From NCBI GenBank assembly GCA_027730885.1, contig JAQCHM010000118.1, positions 1 to 8,763 of the forward strand: a DNA stretch of 8,763 nt. Reading direction: 5' to 3'. The position numbers and the translations under genes are program-made. The DNA is from Actinomycetota bacterium (lineage in GTDB: Bacteria; Actinomycetota; Acidimicrobiia; Acidimicrobiales; SZUA-35). The notes beneath the pieces are model-generated. The model had not been told where the DNA came from. It was given only the letters and a program-made list of their open reading frames with translations, and made no database searches. Of this stretch, positions 1 to 5,621 are shown piece by piece. Position 1 is the stretch's first letter; each line of letters starts with the position of its first letter.

Positions 1-990
1 GAAGCAGGCGTGCTCGTGTCGATTCCCGACATCGACCAGCATTGGCTCGCTCTCTCGGCACTCTGTACGTGCGTATTCACAGCGCGGGCTGAAGTTGCAC
101 CCGGGTGGTGGTGAGACCATGTCGGGCGGACGTCCCTCGATTGCGTGCAGGAGGGTGTGACTTTCGTACTCGATCCGCGGGATCGACTGGAGTAATGCCT
201 CGGTGTAGGGGTGGCGGGTCTCTTCGAACAGGCCGATCGCATCGGCGCGTTCGACGACACGGCCGGCGTACATGACAGCGATCCGGTCGGCGTAGCCGGC
301 GACGACACCGAGGTCGTGAGTGATCAAGACCATCGACATCCCAAGATCGACCTGCAGTTCGGCAAGGAGGTCGAGGATCTGCTTCTGCACGGTGACGTCG
401 AGCGCCGTCGTCGGCTCGTCAGCGATCAGCAACTTGGGCTCACAGGCGATCGCGATGGCGATCGTGACCCGTTGCCGCATCCCGCCCGACAGCTGGTGCG
501 GGTATTCGCCGAGACGGCGACGGGCAGCGGGGATGCCGACCCGATCGAGGAGCTCGACGGCGCGTTCGGTCGCGGACTTGGCGTCGAGACCGAGGTGGTA
601 GCGGATCGGGTCGACGATCTGATGGCCGATCTTGCGGACCGGATTCAGTGACGTCATCGGATCCTGGAAGACCATCGCTATCTCGCGACCCCAGAAGTGC
701 CGGGCTTCCGCCTTCGTCAGCGCACGGGTGTTGCGGCCTTCGAAGAGGACCTGGCTGGAGGGAGACACGATGGCTCGGCTACCCAGGATGTTCATGATCG
801 ACCGAACCAGCACTGACTTACCCGAGCCGGACTCGCCGACGACCCCGAGCGTCTCACCGCGCTGCAGCGTGAGTGAGACGTCGTCGACCGCCTTCAGCGG
901 CCCGCGCGCGGTCGAGAACGTGGTCGAGAGGTGCGAGACCTCAAGCACAGGGACGGCGTCGTCAGACGTGTTGCCGTTTCGTAGGTTCAA
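1..990 (-). CDS. Peptide/nickel ABC transporter ATP-binding protein, OppD/DppD type (C-terminal end cut by window edge)
   Basis: This is the ATPase subunit that energises import of oligopeptides, dipeptides or nickel at the cytoplasmic face of the membrane. The 330 visible residues hold every ABC motif: Walker A GESGSGKS (52-59), Q-loop Q109 in VFQDPMTSLNP, signature LSGGMRQR (167-174), Walker B LLIADEP (187-193) followed by TTALD, and switch H225 in LITHDLG. The C-terminal oligo_HPY region follows (HPYTEALL, then IEGRPPD). Cysteines 298, 304, 311 and 329 fit the spacing known from DppD/OppD proteins that bind a 4Fe-4S cluster. Only a few residues should be missing beyond position 1. No ATG lies in frame near the N-terminus. 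I chose TTG at 990 because it follows G-rich sequence (994-999) and puts the ABC domain (VLEV) about 14 residues in; GTG at 948 is an alternative. Permease and partner ATPase genes are not in the window. It lies downstream of the broken crotonase on the same strand, with a 44-base gap. Confidence 0.93.
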   Translation of the reverse strand, partial: MNLRNGNTSDDAVPVLEVSHLSTTFSTARGPLKAVDDVSLTLQRGETLGVVGESGSGKSVLVRSIMNILGSRAIVSPSSQVLFEGRNTRALTKAEARHFWGREIAMVFQDPMTSLNPVRKIGHQIVDPIRYHLGLDAKSATERAVELLDRVGIPAARRRLGEYPHQLSGGMRQRVTIAIAIACEPKLLIADEPTTALDVTVQKQILDLLAELQVDLGMSMVLITHDLGVVAGYADRIAVMYAGRVVERADAIGLFEETRHPYTEALLQSIPRIEYESHTLLHAIEGRPPDMVSPPPGCNFSPRCEYARTECRESEPMLVDVGNRHEHACF

Positions 991-1012
991 GTTCCCCCCA
1001 GTTCCCTCAGAT

Positions 1013-1030
1013 CCACCGATCGATCGGTGG
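1013..1030. promoter_or_regulatory. Exact 18-bp palindrome, possible operator for the ABC ATPase gene
   Basis: The sequence CCACCGATCGATCGGTGG is identical to its own reverse complement. It lies between the crotonase stop (1035) and the ATPase start (990), about 22 bases upstream of that start. No T-run follows on the minus strand, so a simple intrinsic terminator is less likely than a site for a dimeric repressor such as a TetR-family protein. This function is inferred. Confidence 0.45.
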
Positions 1031-1034
1031 TCGG

Positions 1035-1960
1035 TCAGTCGCCGGCCACGGGCAACAGGCCCGGATCCGATTTGGTGGCCTGCTGCATTGGCGGAGCATT
1101 CCGCCATTTTACCACGCCGTGTTCCTCCTGGGCGACCCAGTGCTGGCCGTTGGTGATCGTCGCCCAGTGGCTGTGGTTGAGCTCGTGCATCGTGAAGCAG
1201 GCGTTGAGGGCGCTGGTGAAGCCCATCGCGTCAGCGGTCTGGTTGACCGCCTCCTTGATGAGGAGGGCTGCCACCGTTGGTGTCCGTGCGATGCGGCGGG
1301 CGAACTGCAGGGTGTTGTCGGCAAGCTCTTCCTCGGTGAAGACTTTCGACACCATGCCGAGCGCATGGCCTCGTCGACGCCCATCGAGTCACCGGTCAGG
1401 AGCAACTCCTTGGCCTTGCGCGGACCGAACTCCCATGGGTGGGCGAAGTACTCCACGCCCATCATGCCCAGACGGGTACCCACCACGTCGGCGAACTCTG
1501 TGTTCTCCGCGGCGACGATCAGGTCACACGCCCACATCAGCATCAATCCGGCCGAATAGACCGGTCCGTGCATCTGGGCGATCGTGATCTTGCGGAGGTT
1601 GCGCCACCTCAGCGTGTTCTGGAAGAAGTAGTGCCACTCCTGGAGCATGATGTTTTCGCTGCCGACGCGCGTGCCACCGTTGACCTGGCGGCTCGGATGC
1701 TGGCACGGGCCGGGCAGGAACTCCTCGAGCATCTTCCTCGAGCCCAGGTCGTGTCCGGCCGAGAACATCGGACCGTTACCGCCGAGGATCACGACGCGCA
1801 CGTTGTCGTCGGCCTCGGCGAGGAGGAACGCATCGTTCAACTCGACCAGCAGGCCACGGTTCTGTGCGTTCCGCGCCTCAGGCCGGTCGAGCATGATGCG
1901 TACGATCTCACCGTCGTCGTACGTCTGGACCTCGATGAATTCGTAGTCCGGGAACCCCAT
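1035..1960 (-). pseudogene. Crotonase-fold (enoyl-CoA hydratase/isomerase-like) protein, broken by a one-base frameshift
   Basis: The family acts on acyl-CoA thioesters in beta-oxidation and related pathways. The start is ATG at 1960, with AGGGAG (1972-1967) as ribosome binding site. Residues 1-200 read as a clear crotonase: FSAGHDLGS (66-74) forms the first oxyanion-hole strand, and the GPVYSAGLMLMWACDL block (132-147) the second. After GVDEAMR the frame turns to nonsense and stops at 1109. The expected continuation, GMVSKVFTEEELADN, is in another frame ending at 1035. Adding one base near 1361-1362 restores a single protein of about 308 residues. The positions of the two hydratase glutamates appear to hold non-acidic residues (M140, and V near 159-160), so even the repaired protein may not be a hydratase. 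It could be another crotonase-type isomerase, lyase or hydrolase. The shift may be a real mutation or a sequencing error; the rest of the frame is well kept, which argues for a recent event. Confidence 0.85.
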
Positions 1961-2020
1961 GGTTGTCTCCCTATCGTCGTGCGGCCCGTCGATATCGGGT
2001 CGGCGCCGTATCGGGCGGCT

Positions 2021-2038
2021 CTACCAAACGGGTGGTAG
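2021..2038. promoter_or_regulatory. Imperfect palindrome upstream of the crotonase gene, possible operator
   Basis: CTACCAAACGGGTGGTAG has 6-bp arms (CTACCA/TGGTAG) around a centre containing CG; 7 of 9 half-site positions pair. It lies about 60 bases upstream of the crotonase ATG at 1960, where a promoter operator would sit. The ACC...GGT outline resembles TetR-family sites, but the regulator is unknown. Confidence 0.35.
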
Positions 2039-2040
2039 AT

Positions 2041-2112
2041 ACATCGCATCGTGCTGAAGCGATCCGAGGGTCGCAGCTGTTGCCTCATGTCACTACCTCC
2101 GGGAGGAGGGAT
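2041..2112. other. Non-coding spacer left of the IS remnant
   Basis: No gene is seen here apart from the last codons and stop (2093-2095) of the transposase frame. The spacer holds GTTGCCTCA (2079-2087), which matches the outer end of the right inverted repeat of the IS, and a small hairpin CCTCC-G-GGAGG (2096-2106). The first may be an extra copy of the IS tip sequence or chance. Confidence 0.3.
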
Positions 2113-2865
2113 TCGTTACCTCACCGGGTTTTCTCCGCTTCGGTGGGTTGACGAATGCCCGGTTGATTCTGGGTTTGATGGGTGCTGGGGCTTTGGTGAG
2201 CGCCATGGTCGGGAGTTTCTGGGTGAGGCTGCCGATGTGTCGTGAGAGATGGCCGGGGTGTGTTTCAGTGAGCTGTCGATCGAGATCGGCGATCACCGAT
2301 TCGGAGACGGTGGGGTACGTAGCGAGCCGCTAGTGAGGCGTTGTTGCCGGTCGTAGCGTTTGATCGCTTTCGGTCCGTCCGGCGTTTGGATACCAGCTTT
2401 GCTGGGCCGACAAGAAGTTGGTGAACCTGGCGTCGAGTTCCCAGATGGCGTTGAGTAGATCCAACTCGTCGGCGCTGTCGTAGCGGAGGTAGCCGACGAG
2501 GGTTCTGACGTGTGACCAGTTCTTCTGCTCGACATGGGCGCCGTCGTTGCTGTTGCCGGCTCTGGAGCGGGTGAAGGTGATCTTGTTGGTTTGGCAGTGG
2601 TCGAACAGGTGGTGATTGATGAACTCTGAACCGTTTGTCTGAGTCGATGCCAAGAATCGAGAACGGAAATCTTGCAATCACATACTCGAGCGCTTCGAAC
2701 ACCCATTCGGCGGCCTTGTTGCGCACTGACCGGTTGATTGTCCACCCTGTAGCGATATTGGTGGCTGTGAGCGTGTAACAGAACTCGCCTGCAGCCATTT
2801 CCGCCTTCATGGCCAACAAGGTCGATCTCGATGAACCCTGGGATGTTCTCGTCCTAGTCAGCCCA
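2093..2865 (-). pseudogene. DDE (rve superfamily, IS481-like) transposase remnant with many frameshifts
   Basis: Stitching the three minus-strand frames gives an integrase-type transposase. It runs WAD-stop-DENIPGFIEID (from 2865), then TLTATNIATGWTINRSVRN, then GIDSD with NGSEFINHH, then GAHVEQKNWSHVRTLVGYLR, then KLVSK, then GPKAIKRYD, then a C-terminal tail ending at 2093. The three catalytic acids can still be placed: D at 2823-2821, D at 2639-2637 and E at 2531-2529. The frame changes near 2800, within an AAA run at 2636-2634 (one extra A), and three more times between about 2415 and 2350. Stops lie at 2856-2854 (TAG where W is expected) and 2332-2330 (TAG where Q is expected). The HTH part is missing. 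It cannot make an active enzyme. Assignment to the rve superfamily is firm; the exact IS family name is not. Confidence 0.85.
2113..2147 (+). repeat. Left terminal inverted repeat of the IS remnant
   Basis: It pairs with the reverse complement of 2906-2940 at 29 of 35 positions. It begins TCGTTACCTCAC and contains the shared block TTTTCTCCGCTT. On the minus strand it also encodes the last residues of the transposase (KPGEVTN), so the gene ran into the repeat. Confidence 0.75.
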
Positions 2866-2905
2866 ACTCCATCATCAAAGCGTTGACGACACCACTGCCC
2901 CAGAC

Positions 2906-2940
2906 CCCGACAAAGCGGAGAAAACCATGTGAGGCAACGA
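2906..2940 (-). repeat. Right terminal inverted repeat of the IS remnant
   Basis: Read on the minus strand it begins TCGTTGCCTCAC and shares TTTTCTCCGCTT with the left repeat. Its outer edge lies about 120 bases upstream of the amidohydrolase start. Confidence 0.75.
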
Positions 2941-2982
2941 TGCCCCTACGCAGAGGTATCAGATGAGTCAACTCGCTCCAAA

Positions 2983-2996
2983 CAACCGGTCGGTTG
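2983..2996. promoter_or_regulatory. Palindrome upstream of the amidohydrolase, possible repressor site
   Basis: CAACCG-GT-CGGTTG has perfect 6-bp arms around GT. It lies about 68 bases before the GTG start at 3064, between the IS end and the gene. A TTGACA hexamer follows at 3010-3015, but I see no well-spaced -10 for it, so the promoter itself is not defined. The form suits a TetR-like dimer. Confidence 0.4.
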
Positions 2997-3052
2997 ATTT
3001 CTGATATGCTTGACACCGCCCGGTGCCGTCCAGCCCGGTTGATCCAGATGAT

Positions 3053-3058
3053 GAGGGG
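3053..3058 (+). promoter_or_regulatory. Ribosome binding site supporting the GTG start at 3064
   Basis: GAGGGG lies five bases before GTG. No ATG at a suitable distance gives the conserved N-terminus DYPIFDADNH, so this site fixes the start. Confidence 0.7.
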
Positions 3059-3063
3059 CTCCA

Positions 3064-4260
3064 GTGGACTATCCGATCTTCGACGCTGACAATCACTACT
3101 ACGAGGCCGTGGACACGTTCACCCGGCATGGTGACGAAAAGGTGCGCAAGCACGTCCGGTGGATGTCCGAAGGAAAGAAGCAGCACCTGTTCTTCGGTGA
3201 TCGCCGGTCGACCGGCGTGCCGAATCCGACGTTCAACCCGATTGCTCGACCGGGAGCGTTCCACGACCGGTTGAAGTTGCTCGAGAAGGGCAACCGACCT
3301 CGTCCGGGGATGCAGGCCGCGTACGGTGAACTCGAACCGCTCCCGCCCGAGTACCAGGATCGCGATCATCGCCTGGCGGTCATGGATCACCAGAATGTCG
3401 AGTCAGTCTGGATGTTCCCGACCCTCGGTCAGTGTGTCGAGCATCTCATGCACGACGACGTCGACATGATGTACCGAGTGTTCCGGGCGTTCAACGACTG
3501 GCTCGACGAGGACTGGGGATTCAACTACGAGAATCGGATCTACAGCCCACCCATCATCCCCTTGCTCGACGTCGCGGAAGGGGTCACTGAACTCGAGCGT
3601 GTGCTCGACAAGGGCGCCAAGCTGATCTGCCTTCGTCCCGGTCCGTGGTATGGACGTTCGCCGGCCGACCCCTACTTCGATCCGTTCTGGGCTCGAGTGA
3701 ACGAGGCCGGCATCTTCGTCACCTACCATGCGATCGGCGGCCAATCACCTTACGACGACATGTTCGATGATCACTGGCGTCGCCCGGGTTCGTCCGACAA
3801 GACCTACGACGGAACCCTCCGACAGGCGCTGTTCGCGCCCGAGCGCCCGATCATGGACACGATCACGGCACTCATCCTCGGCGACTTCTTCGGCCGCTTC
3901 CCGAATATCCAGATTGGCAGTATCGAGATGGGGTGCAGCTGGGTTCCGTATCTGATGCACTCGCTCGACCACGCCGGCGGATTCCTCGAGCGTCGTGTCG
4001 AGGCCTTCGGCAAGGTGGTGGAGGACAAGCCCTCGGCAATCTTCAAAGAGCGCGTCTTCGTCTCGCCGTTCCCGGAAGAGGACGTGATCGCGCTCGTCGA
4101 CCAGATCGGCGCCGATCGTGTTCTGATGGGCTCTGACTGGCCACACCCGGAGGGCAATGTGCAGCCCGAGGACTACGTCAAGGCTATCGAGACGCTCCCC
4201 GACGACCAGATCCGTCTGATCATGCGCGACAACGCAAGGAAGCTGGTCGGCGCCGGATGA
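3064..4260 (+). CDS. Amidohydrolase family (amidohydrolase-2) metal-dependent hydrolase or decarboxylase
   Basis: This is a 398-residue TIM-barrel enzyme of the group that includes ACMSD-like decarboxylases and related C-C or C-O hydrolases; cytoplasmic, with no signal peptide. The N-terminal metal motif is FDADNHYYE (6-14; D9 and H11 in the DxH position). Further probable ligands or active-site residues are H222 in VTYHAIGG, E288 in GSIEMGCSW and D358 in MGSDWPHPEGN. The C-terminal helix carries RDNARKL, where the family usually has a conserved NAxR(L) motif. Length and motif order match the family and no damage is seen. The start is GTG with a good ribosome binding site. It stands alone on the plus strand just right of the IS remnant and converges with the cupin gene. 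Substrate cannot be read from sequence; the nearby CoA-transferase, crotonase and oxidoreductase genes suggest breakdown of a cyclic or aromatic acid. Confidence 0.9.
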   Translation: MDYPIFDADNHYYEAVDTFTRHGDEKVRKHVRWMSEGKKQHLFFGDRRSTGVPNPTFNPIARPGAFHDRLKLLEKGNRPRPGMQAAYGELEPLPPEYQDRDHRLAVMDHQNVESVWMFPTLGQCVEHLMHDDVDMMYRVFRAFNDWLDEDWGFNYENRIYSPPIIPLLDVAEGVTELERVLDKGAKLICLRPGPWYGRSPADPYFDPFWARVNEAGIFVTYHAIGGQSPYDDMFDDHWRRPGSSDKTYDGTLRQALFAPERPIMDTITALILGDFFGRFPNIQIGSIEMGCSWVPYLMHSLDHAGGFLERRVEAFGKVVEDKPSAIFKERVFVSPFPEEDVIALVDQIGADRVLMGSDWPHPEGNVQPEDYVKAIETLPDDQIRLIMRDNARKLVGAG

Positions 4261-4340
4261 TCCGCGTGCCGGGACCGAATGCGACCTCGTGAACGAATTC
4301 GGCGCTCGACGAGCGGTTGGGTGGGCGTCGAAGCGCGGAG

Positions 4341-4363
4341 AGGGCCTGGGGCACCGAGGCCCT
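4341..4363. terminator. Hairpin between convergent genes, weak terminator candidate
   Basis: AGGGCCT (4341-4347) and AGGCCCT (4357-4363) pair perfectly over a 9-base loop. The hairpin lies in the non-coding gap (4261-4444) between the amidohydrolase and the convergent cupin gene. No T-run follows on either strand, so it is not a classic intrinsic terminator. Nothing else is seen in the gap. Confidence 0.35.
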
Positions 4364-4444
4364 GAAGGAAGCCTGAACGGGGGAGCCGTTCGAGTTCCGC
4401 AGCGAGCCTGACCGTCAGGGCGCCGGTCCACGGTCGGTGCGGTT

Positions 4445-4875
4445 CTACTCGGCTGTATGCGGTACTGGGAGAGGTCGAGATCCTCGGGGATTTCCACGTT
4501 GGCGGTCACTCGTGGCTCGAGTTCGCGGCTGCGGTGGCCTTGACCCTTGCCCTGTTCGTCGATGATGAGCACGTCCCCGGGGCCGAACCGACGCCTGGTG
4601 CCGTCACCGACCTCGAGTTCGAGCAGGCCGGTCAGTGTCAGCTGGAACGCCCGCCCCGGTGACCAGTGGAAGTCGTGGTCTCCGCCAGGTGGCGTCACAC
4701 GGAACGACATCTCCGACGCTGGGAACGCCGTCATGAAGCCGATCGAACGACCCTCCATCGTGGGACACGGATGGTTGACGTTCTCTTCGAGAGGGAACCA
4801 CAGATCTTCGAAGTGTGACTGCCCGTCCTCACCGCTGTAGAGCCGCGTCGCCTTGACCGTCTTCGAGTCTGGCAT
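4445..4875 (-). CDS. Small single-domain cupin protein with an abnormal 3' end
   Basis: The start is ATG at 4875 with an ideal AGGAGG (4886-4881). Residues 1-140 form a complete small cupin: strand block with H67 and H70 (GGDHDFHW), Q78 where the metal-binding Glu is often found, GPGDVLIIDEQGKGQGH (98-114) as the second motif with H114, and the closing IPEDLDLSQYR. Such proteins normally end about here. This frame instead stays open to 3745, adding over 200 residues that are low-complexity in the gap and then antisense to the amidohydrolase, so they are probably not real protein. One frame over, a TAG at 4447-4445 would end the protein sensibly; I took that as the right edge of the gene. A one-base indel near 4450-4465 is the likely cause. 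The role is unknown; small cupins of this sort often sit beside catabolic genes as dioxygenase-like or sensor proteins. Confidence 0.7.
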
Positions 4876-4880
4876 GGGTT

Positions 4881-4886
4881 CCTCCT
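4881..4886 (-). promoter_or_regulatory. Perfect Shine-Dalgarno of the cupin gene
   Basis: AGGAGG on the minus strand, five bases before the ATG at 4875. It shows the cupin start is genuine although its stop is not. Confidence 0.75.
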
Positions 4887-4952
4887 GAGGTTGTGATCAG
4901 ACGTAGAACGTATCTCGCCTCGGAGCGGCGTCGCGGGTTCGCGCCGGCTCGA

Positions 4953-5288
4953 TCAGACGATCTGTTGAGCTCGGAGTCGATCGACCTCGATGCTGCTGAG
5001 CCCGAGCCACTCGGCGCACACTTGATCGGTGTCGGCGCCGATCGCCCGAGCTGCGAATCGGGCCCCAGCCGAAGGCGTGCGGCTCAGCCGGGGGGCAGGG
5101 CGGGGAATCGCGACGGCCCCATGGTCCGGCGTTTCCACTTGTCCCACGACCCCTCGTGCTCGCACGTGCGGATCGGCGAGCACGTCAGCGATGTCATTCA
5201 CCGGCGAGACGGGAATGCGAGCGTCGGCGAATGCGGCCATCACCGTGCCGAACTCGCCGACGAGATCGGCGCTGCGTTTCGAGCGGAA
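4953..5288 (-). pseudogene. C-terminal fragment of a CaiB/BaiF (class III) CoA-transferase, minus-strand copy
   Basis: Class III CoA-transferases move CoA between carboxylic acids. About 110 residues match the C-terminal part of the family: FRSKRSADLV, then DARIPVSPVNDIADVLADPHV, RARGVVGQVETPDHGAV, PRLSRTPSAGARF, and the end GLSSIEVDRLRAQQIV with a normal stop at 4953. Upstream of about 5288 the frame stays open to an ATG at 5669, but it is then only the antisense of the plus-strand fragment and of the next gene. The N-terminal two thirds, including the catalytic Asp, are missing. It is non-functional as a transferase. Confidence 0.8.
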
Positions 5289-5612
5289 ACACTCGATACG
5301 TGGCGCGTCCGCATGGAAGGTTTCAAGGGCCCGTACGCGCCGGTCAACAATCTGCTCGAGGTGAGCAGCGACGCCCAGGTCGTCGCGAACGACTTCATCA
5401 CCACTGCGCGAGCTGATGACGGGCTGGAGGTTCCTCTGGTCCGCGCTCCGGTGCAGATCGACGAGCACAAGCCGTCGCTCGGGCGTGCGCCGCGACTCGG
5501 GCAACACACCCGTGAGATCCTGTCGCAACTCGGCTACGACACGGGCGAGATCGACACCTTGATCGGTTCGAACATCGCCCGGTCCGACGCCGCCGAGTCG
5601 TCTACGCCGTAA
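5277..5612 (+). pseudogene. C-terminal fragment of a second CaiB/BaiF CoA-transferase, plus-strand copy
   Basis: This fragment starts where the minus-strand fragment starts but runs the other way. The residues FRAETLDTWRVRMEGFKG, PYAPVNNLLEV, SDAQVVANDF and LGRAPRLGQHTREILSQLG are typical of CaiB/BaiF C-termini. The sequence differs clearly from the minus fragment, so this is a paralogue and not an inverted duplicate. The frame is open from 4893, but 4893-5276 is just antisense of the other fragment. The stop at 5610-5612 lies nine bases before the next start, and the AAAGG after it can serve as that gene's ribosome binding site, so the two were probably an operon. Confidence 0.8.
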
Positions 5613-5621
5613 AGGCCGCCG

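Larger units (their letters stand above)
2113..2940. mobile_element. Degenerate, internally deleted insertion sequence (about 828 bp)
   Basis: Two inverted repeats of about 35 bp bound this stretch, and between them lies a ruined minus-strand DDE transposase. From memory of the family, full copies should be several hundred bases longer. The right repeat sits only about 40 bases from the start of the recognisable catalytic domain, so the N-terminal helix-turn-helix region seems to be deleted. No clear target-site duplication is visible outside the repeats (GGAGGAGGGAT on the left, TGCCCCTACG on the right). The element looks old and unable to move by itself. Confidence 0.75.

Noticed and set aside
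211..651. Plus-strand open frame of 146 residues
   Set aside because: It lies antisense to the ABC ATPase, whose minus frame carries every ABC motif.
632..1587. Several long plus-strand open frames
   Set aside because: They are Arg/Pro/Ser-rich shadows of the ABC ATPase and crotonase coding strand, with no recognisable domain.
1439..2038. Plus-strand frame of 199 residues
   Set aside because: It is antisense to the crotonase, and the crotonase frame has family motifs and a good ribosome binding site.
3010..3015. TTGACA as a -35 box for the amidohydrolase
   Set aside because: I could not find a credible -10 hexamer at 16-18 bases, so no promoter is claimed.
3745..4440. C-terminal extension of the cupin frame as real protein
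   Set aside because: Most of it is antisense to a clearly functional amidohydrolase, and the rest is low-complexity; the cupin domain is complete without it.
4895..4959. Nine-base direct repeat GATCAGACG at 4895 and 4951
   Set aside because: It is too short in this sequence to suggest a target-site duplication, and no element lies between the copies.
4893..5276. N-terminal half of the plus-strand frame ending at 5612 as a CoA-transferase N-terminus
   Set aside because: It shows no family similarity and is the antisense of the minus-strand CoA-transferase fragment.
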